From Monarcha castaneiventris obscurior (Eukaryota > Chordata > Aves > Passeriformes > Monarchidae), in NCBI GenBank assembly GCA_026261815.1, contig JAMPIT010000437.1, forward strand, positions 3,782,001-3,846,000: DNA of 64,000 nt, read 5' to 3'. Below are positions 49,493 through 63,360 of this stretch, in pieces. A program made the position numbers and the translations under genes. The first letter of the stretch is position 1; each line of letters starts with the position of its first letter. The notes beneath the pieces were generated by a model that ran no database searches, was not told the origin of the DNA, and was given only the letters and a program-made list of their open reading frames with translations.

Positions 49493-52400
49493 CTGTTTAG
49501 GAAAGCAATTATATGCTTTTTTTTTTTGCTTATTTTCTCTCATTTTCAGATGGCTTTCCAAATTCCAGTTTGGAAATCGAGGCATCCAGAGAGCCAGTCA
49601 CCATTGCAGTGGAGCACTGGGTAATTAGCAACATATTGCCATGCAGTACTGCAGTGCTGTGTCTTTTCATGGGAAACAAATAAATATGTTGTGTAATTGT
49701 GCACTGCTGGTCCCTAAAGTTGGTAAAGCCCAGCCCTGCATGGATTTTCTCTCCTGCACATGAACATAACACTTGTTTATAGCAGTGCCCAGTGACAGTT
49801 AATGTGCTGTCAGCATTTTCATTACAAGCCCTATTTTTCTATGGTTTATAACTTGGATATTTTTTCCTCCCAAAAAAATGTGGATGTAATGCTTATGGAC
49901 CTGATAGTGTGAATATTTTAAGTCATGCTAAGATGAAATTTGGTACCACAGGCTGTGAATGTGAAAGTGAGGGATATTCATTCTGACAGAGATTGCAGAA
50001 ATAAAAGCTTTAAAAGAAAACGACAAATGAGCATTCGAATACACTGGTTTTATGACAGATAGTGCTAATTTTTTCAGGTCACAGGTGTGGTATGTAGGGA
50101 GGTAGTGATTACTGCTGACACTTGTCCTTTCTCTGAGAACTTCTATCCGCTAAAAATTTGTAGGAAGCCTAAGTGAAGAGATACCATTGCTCTCACTGCT
50201 GGAAAAGTACAGATATCGTGTACTTGATAGAAAAAACATCAGATCAAGGTTTAAACATTACACACCATGGAAAAGACTGGAGCATTTGCAGTGTTTGCAC
50301 TGCAGAACCACCACAACAATGCAATTTGTGTCTCTTCAGGACCAGTTGTGGGCAGGATCAAGGTAAGAAGGGGGTAGGTTCAAGGCAAAAGAGCACCATT
50401 ACCTGGATGTTCATTTCCAGTGCACACACTGTAATTTTTGGACCTTCTGGAGGTAGAAGAAGGAGCCTCCTGGCAAGTGATGAGGAGTGAACATGAAAAG
50501 CAGATGCCAAGAGCTGCTCAGGAGAAGTGAGGACAGCAAACAGAAGAGGTGGCATTGTTACAGTGATGCTGAGCCAGAGCCACCTCAGAGGCTGCCAGCA
50601 AAGGCAGTGTTGCCCCTTCTTCCACAAAACCTGAGATCATCACATCTCTTATTTTGGAGTGTGTGTCCTGCTGAGGAGCTGTTTGGCTGTGTCTAACGTG
50701 GGTGATCCTGCAGTATATCAGGGAGACACAGCACATGTCCCGCTCTTTGTTTTTTCTGGAAAGGAAATCCGTCTGCGTGGTCCCCTGGGAGCCATGGGAC
50801 ACTCCACTGGAGACCTGATAAGCATGGGATGAGGACCTTTGCCATTCATTGATGTTGGCTGAACTTAAAGCCAGCCTTTCAGGAGGCACCTTGAGCTGTG
50901 TGGGCATCAGGACATTTATTCTGGCTTTCCTGATGGATGAACTCACCCAGCTGGTGGAACCAGCCTAGGCTTGTCTCCCTTTGAGGTCACAGGATGTTGC
51001 AAGAGACTGAGAAAAGATTTGGCATGTTACAGAAAAATTGTCTCTTCCAAGCAGCAGGTTTGCTGAATAAACTCCCAAATAGGTTAGGCAGGTCCCTTAG
51101 GGAAAGGTGAGGCAGAAGTCCCTGGGTCAGGAATATTTGAGATCTGGCGTTAACCCTCTTTTGGATCTGCAGTGCATCCATTGTGCACCTATCCACTTAA
51201 ATAGGAAACAACAGAGAATGAAGGAACAGTGGGAATGCTCCTAGGGCCTCGGAAACCATCCCACTCCCCACGCTCCAAACTCCTCTTTCCCACAGAAAAA
51301 CATATTTTAGAATAATGAATGCAAGGTGGAAGGGGAGAAGCAAAGGAGGGAAGGAGATGGGTGAATCTTTGCAGGCTCATCTCTGACCATTCCTGAGCAT
51401 TATTCATTTCCTGGAGCCACATCCATGGGAAGTGATACAGTCACTGCTCTTTGAAATATCCAAGTGTACGAGGCATGAGGGAGTTCTCTTCATTACCACA
51501 TCATTCACATTTTTGAACTCTATATCATCCTTATGCTTTAGGAGAATCTCCTCCCAAAGTAAACAAATTTTGGTGGGGCTTAGTGGAAATCTTTTGTGGC
51601 AGAGAGAATGATTTAACAAAATGGACATTTATGAAGAAAAACCCCCACTTTTGAACAGGTCTGTGAATCAAACGAACACAACACATCTAAAACCTCTATA
51701 GTCTCAATATTTTGTCACTGGCAAGAGGGAAACACAAGTTTTGAAGGTGAGTCTTGGCGTCCAAATCCCTGGTTAAGATCTGTCTGTTCTTGGAAACAAC
51801 TGGATGTATTTTGTGCACACGAGAGCAAACCTGGGTCTCCACTTATCTGCACCAAATGAGGACTCACAGCTGATCCCAACAGGCCTCCTCTCTCTCCACA
51901 GGATGCTCTCAGTACCTTCTACCTGCCATTTTTCTGCTTGTTTCCCACCTGTGTGATTTCCTTCCTGCCTTCAGAGCCCATGTACAACCCGTAAGACCTT
52001 AAACCTCTCCACCAGTGCAACTGGGAAGCACTGGGGTCTTTAAGGGGTGTTCCCATAGTGACACATGGGATGTGCATTGATCTGGAGGCAGAAAATAGAG
52101 CACAAGGAGCCTGTGCCAAGACAGGCAGAGGAATACACTGACTCTGGGAAAATTCTCCTTTTCTGATACATTTGTGTGCCTCAAGCACAAAGAAATGTTT
52201 GTTCTTAGTCCTGAGGCATAAATAAATTAAACAGAACAGATTATCTCCAGAGAGAATCAAAGGTGAATTCAATACATGAGCATTTACTAAGGATAATCTG
52301 AGAGAGGTGGCAAACACAACCATAGGCAAAGACTTCAAATTAATTTCAAAGCAGATCTGTCCTAGAAAGTAATTGAAAACATACCCAGCTCTTACAGCCG

Positions 52401-52560
52401 TGTAAGAGCCTTGCCATTCCTATGCAAGACAACCCCAAAACACTCCATATGGGATCCTGACCAGTCACATGACTTTTAATACCCACATGATGGCACTAAA
52501 ATGGCCTATTAGATTTACAGTGTCATTAACCTTCCAAAATAAAATAAGAGACTGCTCTGG

Positions 52561-52795
52561 TGAAAAAAAAAAAAAAACCACAAAAAACAACACAAGAAAA
52601 GAGAAACAAAAAAAAGTAAATAAATAAAAAGATGGAAAAGGCAGAGAATGAGAAAAAAGAAAAATAAAGAGGAAAAAAGTCAGAGAAGAAAGAGAAAAAA
52701 GAAAGAGAAAAAAGAGAAAAACAATTTTTAAAAAAGAAGGGGAAAAAAAAGAAAAAGAGATATGAGAAAAGGGAGAGTAAAAGGAAAAAGAAGTA
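52561..52795 (+). repeat. Purine-rich (A/G) low-complexity tract
   Basis: Roughly 235 bp consist almost wholly of A with scattered G and very few pyrimidines. It begins with a pure A run and a short ACAA-rich part and continues as GAAAAA and GAGAAAA units. The minus strand is correspondingly T/C-rich and gives a spurious Phe/Ser-rich open frame. Confidence 0.95.
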
Positions 52796-53350
52796 GCCTA
52801 AATGCTGCTGGGTTTCGGGTAACCAGTCCGTGAGGAAATGCTGACAGGGGTCACTGTGGCATAATCTTTCATTCAGCCCCAAAGCTGTCACATCCTCCCC
52901 AGATGTCTGAAACATAGATATAAATTTTCATTATCCAGCAGAATAGGGGCAGAGGTACACAAAATGGTTTTTTTAGCAATCAAATTATGGCTCATTGTCA
53001 GACTATGTGTAAACAGTAATTTTGTGAAGTTTTCCTGTGGTCATTTATCTACAACCACGTTTAGTAGCACTGCTGAAGCTGAAATAAAAAAGGAAGGTTT
53101 TTCAAATTACATTATTGTCTTCATAATCAAGTTGAGGGACCATAAACACTGAATAAAAAATTAATATTATTATGGAGGAATTTTGTCTTAACCAACTAAA
53201 CAGTGAGGTCGCAATATTTTTTTAATGAAAGCAGAAACGATGCACTCCTTTAAAGGGATGAGGAAAAACTGCTGGTGGTGTATAAAACTAAACTGAGGTA
53301 TCTTGCAGAACTCTAAAATCTCAGTAATTTCCCCAGGCTGAGTGACCACA

Positions 53351-53376
53351 GGGTCACACCAGGGTCACACCAGGGT
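53351..53376 (+). repeat. Short tandem repeat of GGGTCACACCA
   Basis: Two perfect copies of the 11-mer (53351-53361 and 53362-53372) are followed by a partial third. A related TGACCACA precedes them. Confidence 0.9.
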
Positions 53377-56300
53377 GGAGCTCTGCAGGCCCTGGGCACT
53401 GGAAGCCAAATGCTCCAGTGGACAGCCAAGAGAAAGATGAGACCTCTTCTACCTGAACCAAGGCAAACAAACAGTTTACAAGTGGAGATGGAACTGTAAT
53501 TCTTATGGAAAGAAAAAACAGGTTGTGTCATAATATTTTATGATACTTCAAGGTGAATTCAACTAAATATTAGGAACATACAGCCTGCCTAGAACCTAGG
53601 TGGTTAAGATAAATACCTTGCTTAATGATCACCCCTGGTGACAATAACCACAGGATAACCTGGTAGTTTAAACAGGTAAAAATTCCTTACAGGTGATGGC
53701 TTTGCAGCAGTGTTAAAACATACACTTTGCTCTCTGGTGCTGCCCTGCCTTCAAAAAAGCTGAAAAAATACTTGTGCTGGTGGCTTAATTCACAAACTGA
53801 GGGAAAAAATGCCTCGTTTTGTTTTTCCTTGTTTACAAGACAGTGATATTCATATTTCTTCATGCAAGACAATGACACCAATAGTTCTTTGTGTCAGGAG
53901 GAAGTTGCGAGGCAGGATCCCTGCAATGTCTCTGGGAAGGGCTGGTATGCTCAGAAATGCAAAGCCTACAGTATTATCTGCTTTATTATCTAGCTTTGGG
54001 ACTGTACCAAATGCTCTGCAAGTCTGGATCACTGTCACCCTGTTACGATGAAAGAAGTGCCTTTGGTTATGAACCACTCCGGAGACACCAGATTAGAGTT
54101 CAAAGGCTATTCCTTGCATTAGCAGCAAATGCAGGAATTCTGAAGCAAAGTGATATACTTAGTGTGAGCTTTTGCATATCACTCTGCTATTTCGCTCCAT
54201 AACCGCCGTGCAGTAGTCGGAGCTACTGTTTGAACCTAAGCTCCCTATGAGTTGAAAGTTTGGGGCATGTTTATTGGATAACCCAGATTCTTTTCTAGTA
54301 GCCATCAGCAAACACTTTGTATATGTCACAAGTCTCCCACTCCCTTCCAAGAGATGGGGATTGGATGGAAGGAGGAAGAAAAACATGGCTATTATAGATT
54401 TAATACATCCCCCGGAAGAAGTAAAGCCTGCCCAACTTCAATTTCATACAAGGCATACAGAGAAAACTCAGTATTCTCATTTAATCTGGGAAATTCCACT
54501 TGGAGAGGGAGTTTTATGGATATCAAGAGCCAGATTTCCCGCTATAACAGTCTGGCAGTGCATTTCCCCTATCTTGGACTCAGGCAAAGCTGAGGGAGCC
54601 AGCTTGGCCACCTCCCTGAAATGGTGCTCCCCACTCTCCCACAACAAAGTACCACATCAAAAGCTGTCCCAGCCAGGGAACATCAGGAAATGCGTTTGGG
54701 CAAGAGGAGTCTAAGCAACCCCACCCCCAGCTCACACTCCCTGTGTCCAGGGACCTCTGTCTTGGGCCTGTGATTTTATTAAAAAATCCCACAACAAATT
54801 CCTGCTTTTGGTACTATGCAACCGACGCACAAAATGATGCTGGGTCTGCTTTAAATTAAAACAAAAGTTGCAGCAGATAGGATCTCTGATGCATACTGAG
54901 TTGCTTTTCTCATCTGAGATTCTTCCTCAAACAGCTAAAAACAATTAGGATAAATGAGTAGATACAAAGGTCAGCAGTACAAACAATTCTGGGAAAACCA
55001 GATAGCTCACTGGATAGTTCCTTTACTTCCGTCACCGCAGAATGAATAGATACAAATCCAAACGCACTCCCAGCGATCTGATTAGAAAGATATCCAGAGC
55101 TCCTAAACAGCTTTTGTGGTTTCATCTCTTTTTTATTTTTCCCCTAGCTGAATTGCCTCTGTGCTGCCAATCCACCCCAGATCTGGCGAGGCTGAGGCTT
55201 TGCTGCAGCAGGAATTCTTAGGGTGTTTTTGCCATCTTATGGTGGAAGGTGCCGGAGCCTGTAAAGGGAAGCCAACATGTGGCATTCTGGCACGTGAATG
55301 TCATTCCTTGGGATTATTAGTCATCCCTGTAATGTCTAATGACATCACTCTGGAAGGAAATAGAACAAGAGAAAAATCAATGGACAGCAGATACCTACCT
55401 ATTATGAACTATAATTGTGCATTTACCAGTCTGCCAAGCCATAAATCTAGTAGTTTAAAACCCATTTTAGCATACATTCATATATGTTAGGAGGCTATTA
55501 ACACAGGGGTGAATTATAGCAAACAGGCTTCTGAGCAGAGTCAGGATATGTATTTTTTAAAATAATTATAGAGTTCAGCACTGCAGTTAAGACTCAAAAG
55601 AGTTTTGTTTTCCACCAGCTTTTATCCCTAACCAATCACAATGGCAATGAATACATCGTCTCAGATTGCAACTTTCCAGCCCTAAGCTCCTTCCTTGCAG
55701 CAAATATTGATCATGGGGGGCAACCAGCAAGGCCCTTGTTAAGAAAAACTAGGAAATAATTATTGTATGGGGTGAGGGCCAGACTCAGTTCTCACTGAAA
55801 TGAGGGCAAGCCCTTTCACTCCTTTTATTCTGTGTTAGATTAAACTATTTAAAAGTCTCAACTCCAAAACAGACAAGTTAGAAAAGCCTGAATTAGGCCT
55901 CCAGAGATGTTTGGAATAGTGTTTGCCTTGGCCAACAGGCAGTGTTAATAATTCAGGCTGATGGAGGAAAGAGCCGCAGCAAATGGCAGATTACACACCA
56001 ACAGATTAGGAACAATTGTACAAATACTTCAGCTGTGGTAGCTCAGGAAAAATCCCTTTCTTCTCCTAGCAGTGGTCTGCCATGTAAGGAATCCTTAATA
56101 GGTTTTGTATGAGCAAATAATAATGATTTTTGGTCAAGAAAATACAGTTTTTAAAATACTAATTTTGATGAGGAATTCATGGGAAATGGGTATTAAAACA
56201 CCAGAAAGACTTACTAATGATAGAGAACAGATACCCATGGAAATTAGTATGTGGTCACAACACCAGCCAGAAATGAAAAAGCAGCAGTAGTAGTGCAGGA

Positions 56301-57300
56301 AAACTCAGCTTTTCAGTTAATATTGTAACCCTCATTCACTCATTGAGCCCACCATAAACATCAAAGAGGTTTGAGCTGCACACAGAAAGTGCTGCCCATG
56401 TGCACAGATCTTGATTCTGATTGGAGTGCTTGACTTGGCTTCAGCCCTAACACTTCCATGAAACATAAATCACAATTCCTAAATATACTGCAATTGTTAC
56501 ATATGGGGAAATACAAGACTGTCCTCTTCCGTTTTCCCCAGACTGCAGCCCAAAGCCACCATCTTTAAAACCCCTTAAACAGTAAATGCATGTTCTACAT
56601 AATTTCCTACCAAAACGGCTTTCTTTTTTTCTAGATAACAAAACAAATTGCTTTAACTCTGAACAAAGGTAATTTAGTACTTCAGGGATATATTTTTGGC
56701 TTTGACAAAACTGCAGCCTCTGCTTTAATTGATTGTGAGTCAAATTCCTAAAAATTATAAAGAAGCTCGAAAAGTTCAAGGCGGTCTTAGTCCAATTTTT
56801 CTCCCCCCCTCCCTTTTCGTTTTTTTATTTTTTAAATCTTTCACTCACTGATTTTGACAGTGGTATCTGTTCTTCCAGCTGCTCATTAAGAGGTGGCAAT
56901 CAACAGTCTCACAGTCGGATGAAATTACTTCAAAATCTCTATTACATTTTTAAAGACACGTATAATACATATGTGAAGCTTATCAATTAATGACAGAACT
57001 ACCAGGACATCTTATAAGTGTGTGAATAACAAGGGAAAAGGTGGCGAGGAAATAACTGAAGTTTTAGGAGATGTTGCTCTGGCCCTTCAGAGGAGGACGT
57101 GCTCATTGAAGTGTTACAGTGGGCGCCATGAAAATAGATATTTGTACAAAAAAAATAACATTTATCTTTATTGCAGCAGTTCTTTCATGATGGGTAGAAA
57201 GAGAAGAGAGACTTTACTACACACTTCCCCTCTGCTGGAGCTCAGTGGCTTGTTTTTCACAACACCCACTCTATTTTTCTGTTATTACATGATCTTCTCC

Positions 57301-57478
57301 TTCACGCCGCAGGGCCGAGCGCGCAGCCTCCCCACACACCCAGCCTCTTCCTCCCAAATACTTATCTCAGATTGATGATGTGGTGCAGGGCCCACGGCTG
57401 ACAACATGTGCATGAACTCAGTTTCCACACGGTTTCGCCAGAATACGAACGCTCGCTTTCGGGGCCAACGATTTAACG
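57301..57478. promoter_or_regulatory. CpG-rich patch deep in the long intron
   Basis: About 15 CpG sites occur in 180 bp, in two clusters: GCCGAGCGCGC at the left, and a run of TTTCGCC, ACGAACGCTCGC and TTTCGGGG at the right. The surrounding kilobase is AT-rich with few CpG. It is the strongest CpG patch outside the EVI1 island. No coding frame with splice sites is seen; it could be an enhancer or a non-coding promoter. Confidence 0.4.
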
Positions 57479-57697
57479 GCAATAAATATTTACTTGCAGT
57501 ATGTGGATTCCTAAGGTCATTTTGCAGCTCCAGCAGTTGCTTTGCTGAGTAAGTCTTTCTTTTAAGGACGCCTCTTTGTGAAAGACATCATCTAGTTTCT
57601 AAGTTTTAGTTTTTCATTAGAATGTAGAGGGAAGGGTTCTTAACCGGACATGTTGATCCCCAGTGCCAACATTCTTTTAAATCAAAACTAACTTGTT

Positions 57698-57760
57698 CAG
57701 AACCCTAAATACAGGCATGGGAGCCCAACTTTAGGCATCCATTTTTAAAACTTTTGGTGC
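57698..57760. mobile_element. Possible old sauropsid interspersed repeat fragment
   Basis: The succession GAACCCTAAATACAGGCAT, GGGAGCCCAACTTTAGGCAT and CCATTTTTAAAACTTTTGG resembles a repeat I remember from turtle, crocodile and bird DNA. That repeat has a TTAGGCACC / GGAGCCTAACTTTAGGCACC layout. I cannot name the family or define the ends. Confidence 0.4.
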
Positions 57761-60700
57761 GTTTCCTAACAGTTCTCATTGCCTTTTTTCCAAAAGTGAA
57801 TCCCACCCTGAACCTTTTCATAGGTTTTTAGTTCCTAACTCAAGCATGAAACTCTCCAGGATTACTCCACATCTGCTCATATCAGCAACCTTATTTACAT
57901 CCTAGTGAGGTGACACCTCTGTCATCGTGCCATGTCAAGACGTCATCTTGGCTGTGAGATTTCTGGAAAGCATAATTGACATTTTTGTTACACACCAGCT
58001 CAGTATTGCTATTTGCTCCCTTTCCAAAGCGTGCTATGAGCAAACCACAATCAATGTTTTCTTGGGAGACAGGTTTAACTGCTGGGAGACTGATTCTACA
58101 GGATCTGGAGGAATCAGACAACCTAAATATTGTAGGATGGAGCAAAATGCCAAAAGTGGAGCTGGGACTGGTGAGGGATAGATCTTTTCTAAATAGGCAG
58201 TAGAAAAATTTGTGAAGATCTTGGCTTGTGCTTGCCTGTTATTGAACTGCTCCTGCCATAAGAGCTCTGTAATTATGCAAACATAGAATAAAAGAGTTTG
58301 ATCCAAATCCCTCTGAAAGACTCCTTTTGACTCCAGTGACCCTTAGATTAGACCCAAAACTAAGAGATGGCAGATTCTTGGGATATGAGCATCATCACGT
58401 CCAATGTGCAAGTATTCCCATCTTGTGGGGTACTGCTACCATTTTTGTACAAGAGAAATTAGAAATAAAACATACTAATGGGACATCTAATATTTCCAGT
58501 AGATAAAAAAAATACAAATTCCAACTTAATCCAGTCTTTTCCAAATGCCAAGATGAGAAACGGGTTTCTATTTTCCTCTAACTCTCCCAAACTTATTCCA
58601 ATCCTTTCTCGATTTTTTTATGAAGCCCTTGAGTGCAGGTCAATTTTTAACAAGCTCTCAACCTTTTGGCACCTTCTGTTCCTTTTCAGATCATTTTGAT
58701 ATTTTAGTTATTTCCTGGCCTGCTTTCAGTAGTGGTGTGCAGGTTTTCATTTGCTGAGTTGTAAATAATTATGCTCTGCTGTCCTGGATTTGTCTTCCAC
58801 ATTCCATCTGGGATGAGATGGGCCAAATAATTTCCTGTTTTCTATATACAAATGATAAATGCCCATATTTGACATAGCTTTCAGTAGTTTTCATGCTGGA
58901 AACTTTCCTGATGCTTCTCTCAGTGCGTGATATATAAGGTGTCAGGTTTTATTGTGTGAATATCTCAGTGCTCTGGTCCAATGGACAGCATTTTTCTCAA
59001 TTTTTTTTTTTTTTTAACCTAGAGAGTCAAAATGCTTTGCCAGTTGGAGGATTTAATATTCTAATAGAGGATAGGAAGCAAATAAAGCTATGTGACAGAG
59101 CAGACACTGCCTGCGCTCTAAGTGTGGTGAAGGACAATAATTATCACTCCACAGGGAGTGATTAGACCCACTGAAGCTTGAGTGATTATCCTTTCCTTTG
59201 CTGACCCTATAATCAGGGCTAGATCTCTAAAGTTGTGTGCAATTTTAAGAAGACAAACTCCTAAGGAAAGCACGAGTAGTTCTCACACACCCCATGCACA
59301 ATCAGACAATTCCAGAGGCAGAGCAGCAAGAGCAAATATCTACTATGGAGTCCTTTTATTATATCAATAATTATATCAATACCATTCAAATTCTACTATC
59401 TGTGCAATGAACTCTGAATAATTAGTAGGAAGAAGAGAAAGAATAATGCAAAAGGACAGAGCAGCAGTTCATACTAATAAAAAGTCATTGTTTACCAGCA
59501 CTGGCACGGGGTGCATGGGTTTTTCTCACAAGGTTTGTACAAAGGAAGAGAATGGTATTATCTTAGGATCCGGTCTTGCCAAATATTTCACAAATTCTGA
59601 GGTTTTCAGTAGCAGTCAGTGGAGTGAACAGGCCAAAGCATACTAGCGAGAATAAGAAAAGTAATCAAAATAGTGTTTCAAATGACAAGAAACTGTAAAA
59701 TGGGCCAGTTTGTTTTCAGGGCCTTTTGCTCCTATAATATCAATTATTTATTCAACAACATAGGATAAGAATTGAGAACACAATTGTTCAGGGGAAGTCA
59801 AAATGTTCCCCTTCACCAATTTCTTTGGTCAGTGCATTGAGGGAAAAGTGTGGCCTGCAGCAGAGATAAACCTCATTGCATTTACCACTTGCCCTTACCT
59901 CACTTCCTTCTGACAACAAATCTAGGGTGAGCAGATAAGATTATAACCCATCTGCTCCATTTTAGAGTGACAGGTGTGTACCTTTCCAAAGCCAAAATGC
60001 AAAAGCTCTCACTCAGCTCAAAGGCTGGCGAGCTGTGTTTATGATAACTATCCCTGCCCAAGGATACAGGGAGCATTTTAGCTGCCCTGTAAACTCCTCA
60101 TTTTTAACCCTAAAAGAGCATAATGAGATAAATATGAAGCTGTAAGAGGCATTGGATGCACTTGGGAGATAAGTCAGTCGATTATCTGCAACATCAGAGA
60201 GAGCTCTGTGCACAGCATCCTCCGGTCCTTGAGTACCTGCTGGACACAGGCTGAAATCATTATCTCAGAGCCCGTCAGTCTGCGAGTCTGGGCTCAAATA
60301 CTCCTCTGCCAAGATTAGAAGAGTTGGGAGGGAACATAATATTTGGCCAATTTAAAACACTTGACAAGTTAGACCTGAGTTGGGGGGGATGCTTCAGATT
60401 GGGATGTCATTTCCTGTATTTCTACTGACTCCAGAGAGACTCAGATCGTGGCTTTCAACCCCAATTTCTGAGAGATCCTCAGGCAAATAATCACATTCTC
60501 TAGTCTCAGTCAAATACATGTAGGAAGGTAGACAAGAAGCATTTGTCTGATGTCTTGACTTGGGACCTTAGCAACAGCCAGAGAGAATGAGAAAGAAAAT
60601 CTGTTTGGATGAAAAAATCTTCACTCTGTTTAGCTGAGGAACAAATCGTGCTACTGTTTCATTCTTCTTTTGCCCTTAGCTCTGTTATCATGTTGCTGGC

Positions 60701-61080
60701 AGTATTCCTCATTTCAACCTGCTCACCATATGTGCATGTGCTTTCTGTGCTACTAATTGCCTCTTTTTTGACAATATCATCTATACGTGCACACCATATT
60801 GCCACTTTTATCACTCTAAGCCTATTAATGGCCAGACTTATAGTTCCCAAAGGAATTAATATTAACCAGCTCTCTAAACGTTGTTCATGTCTCTCAAAAA
60901 CTTTTAGAGCCTGACTCTGCTTGTGTTACTGGTCTGCTGTATTTCATCCTCTGGGGCCTGGAGTCTTGTGTTTTGAAAGTGTAGCTCAAAAAAATTTATG
61001 AGAGTAATATTAATAATCAGGAAAGGCAAAAACTTAGGAAAAGTAAACAACTCGTTAGTCGTAGCTGTTTGCTTACCTAG

Positions 61081-61170
61081 GGTCAAAATCTGCCCTCAGA
61101 TATACATGTGCAAGTTCAGTGGGTCCCATACATACAGATTTCTGTGGAAAGAATTTGGCCTTAGATGACT
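61081..61170. mobile_element. Possible old palindromic repeat fragment
   Basis: AATCTGCCCTCAGATATACA, then CATGTGCAAG, CAGTGGGTCCCATACATACA and a closing GAATTTGGCC resemble another palindromic repeat of sauropsid genomes, with CTGCCCTCAG at one end and GAATTTGGCC at the other. The copy is degraded and the match is from memory only. Confidence 0.4.
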
Positions 61171-61910
61171 TCAGAGGTTTCTTTGTCAGCCCCATTTCCC
61201 AGAGAACACTGAACACTCCTACGTGTATACACCAGCTCAGGCTTCTCTGCTAGAAAGAAAACAGTTGTAAGGAGATACTCATTTACCAGTGCCCAGAGAA
61301 CGTGACAGAATTTTGACGAGGAATTTTATACCCCTAGTTAGGCTTAAAAAAATAAATGGTATTAACATGCCACTCAACAAACTGTCCCCACACTGCTGGG
61401 AACCTTGCAAGGCAGATAACAAATGTGCAGCAAATGAGAACAGTGTTGTGATTCACTGTAATTCCCAACAAGACAAGACTCCTAAGGATACATAACATCC
61501 CGTGTAATTTGGAGTGGGAGAACTCCAGACAGCAGACGACTGTGTTCCCCATGGAAGAAATGTGAAATTAATATAATCAAAGGGTTTTAAAGCAACTTAA
61601 TCCTATAACATTGGGAGGCAGAGGAGAGGGCTTTAACATATCACACATGTCATTGTGGCCCCTGATGGTGAATGTAGATGGGTTGGTTTTGCAGACACCA
61701 ACTGGGGGCACCTGGGAGGGTCTGGAGGCTGTGGGACACTGCTCAGAGGAGTAGATCCCTCCTGCACAGCTACTGGAAAGCTATTGCTGGAGCCAGATGC
61801 TTAATGATTAGATGCTGGAGACCCCAGCTCTGCAGAATCTAAATCCTTCTCTGGAGCTGGGTGTAAATCAAAGACCGGCTGGTGGACTTTTGCAATTTTT
61901 AAACTCTTTT

Positions 61911-61973
61911 TCACAGAATCATAGAATGGTGTGGGTTGGGAGGGATTTTCAAAGGTCATCCAACCTCTCTGCA
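61911..61973 (-). mobile_element. CR1 LINE 3'-end fragment, minus orientation
   Basis: TCACAGAATCATAGAATGGT, then GTGGGTTGGGAGGGATTTTC and AAAGGTCATCCAACCTC, are the reverse complement of the avian CR1 3' terminus with its ATTCTATG octamer tail. About 60 bp is recognisable. This copy is in the same orientation as MECOM. Confidence 0.9.
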
Positions 61974-63360
61974 GTTGCTATTAATCAGCATAAATGCCCA
62001 TTTTCTAGGAAGCCTGCAAGTAGACATGTGTTGGCATTAAGATCTACATCTCCCTTATCAAGCACACAATGTTTCACTCCACATCCCACTTTTTCTGAAG
62101 GGGGGGTGGGAAGCTGGACAAACACTGGGAGGCTGAAATTTAATCTAGAAAGGATGCAACTGGTGTAGGCAAGATAAAGCATTTTGAGGACTATCAACTC
62201 GAGGAACTAAAGCACTGATTTGCATTCCCCTACTGTCCCAGCTGTTGTTTTCCTCTCTTTTTCTGACCAGGAGATGAGTCCCCTTCTCAGGGGAGCAATT
62301 TAACAGAAGACAAATGGAAGACAAATTCCAGGAATCATGTGCCTGGGGACCATGGTTTATCATGAAACAAGGAAGCAGTTTAGGAAGGGAAAGGAGGCCT
62401 CTCAATTTTTTTAATATGGAGCCTAATTACTGCAATGATCCTTCACACCATTAGAAGGGGTGCCAATATTAACTGTGTTCCACTAATTAGGTAATGTCCT
62501 GCATTAAAAAACAGGCTTCACTCTTTTGTTTGAAGTCTTTTTGAAGAAAAGAACGAGTGGAAGAAAGGAAGGGTGACATAATTTTTCCTTGTATTTTTTT
62601 CTTTTTCTGAGCTCATGAGGATTTCTTCACTCATTTATACTCATCAGGACAAAAGTCATCTCAAAACAGCATTGAGGCTAAAAGAAACCATTTCAGATAA
62701 ACTGATGTCTTGACCAGCATTAATTTTTTTTTCTGTTTTATATTAAAAAATAAAATAAAGCAGACAAGACACCTTTTCACATGCAATTACAGATCCCTAA
62801 TGGACGAATCAGGAGCTTGCATTGAGCGTGTGCCCTGCTGACTCAAGCTGCTGTTAGGGAAGCATGCTGAAATGAGAAACAAATGGAAATTACTGTTCTC
62901 TGATGCAACAGAGTTTAAATGTGGAACAGGGATCTTGATTGGTCTGGTCTACATACACACAAGACTGATTTTGCATGTAAATACAGTGAAAGAAATGGGA
63001 AGGACAAACCAACACTGACTCATCCTAGAGAAATAAATTTAGAACTACTGGCAAGAACAAGGATCTAATTCTCACTTGTCCCATCCTGATGAAAATTTTG
63101 TGAGAAAAGCTCAAAATTCATTGTTGTCAATATCTATCTGAGCCCTAAGCTGGAATCAACCTCAGTTACCCTCAAATGGCACCACCAGAGCCAGCGCTGA
63201 AGCCTGATCTGAGTGATGCCTGCTCAGCTCATCTCCTGCCCTGGTTTATGCCAAGGAATTAAACCTAGGCTGCATTTTGATGCTGAGGATGTCAGTGTGG
63301 ATCCACTTGGGTGTGTGGTCTGGCCGGCGCTCAGGCTGCTCACTTTCATCCACGCTGAAC

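Larger units (their letters stand above)
44741..57290 (-). other. MECOM: MDS1-EVI1 long intron, fourth block: no gene seen
   Basis: This is AT-rich intronic DNA. It includes the CpG patch at 44748-44870, the 20-bp palindrome at 49473-49492, the purine tract at 52561-52795 and an 11-bp tandem repeat near 53351, all listed separately. The poly-A run at about 48769-48783 is simple sequence. 55769-55815 resembles an edge of an old palindromic repeat but is too short to call. The segment around 50700-51200 may be an unrecognised old repeat. I see no exon. Confidence 0.6.

Noticed and set aside
50700..51200. Possible old retroelement segment
   Set aside because: No conserved protein motif, tail or terminal repeat could be identified.
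52526..52915. Phe/Ser-rich minus-strand frame
   Set aside because: It is a shadow of the purine tract; no real coding signature.
55769..55815. Fragment resembling the edge of an old palindromic repeat (GGCCAGACTCAGTTCTCACT)
   Set aside because: It is too short and lacks the second arm, so it is mentioned only within the intron block.
60609..60914. 101-codon frame with hydrophobic, membrane-like segments
   Set aside because: It lies in AT-rich intron on the strand opposite MECOM. Hydrophobicity follows from T-rich codons; there is no family match and no gene context.
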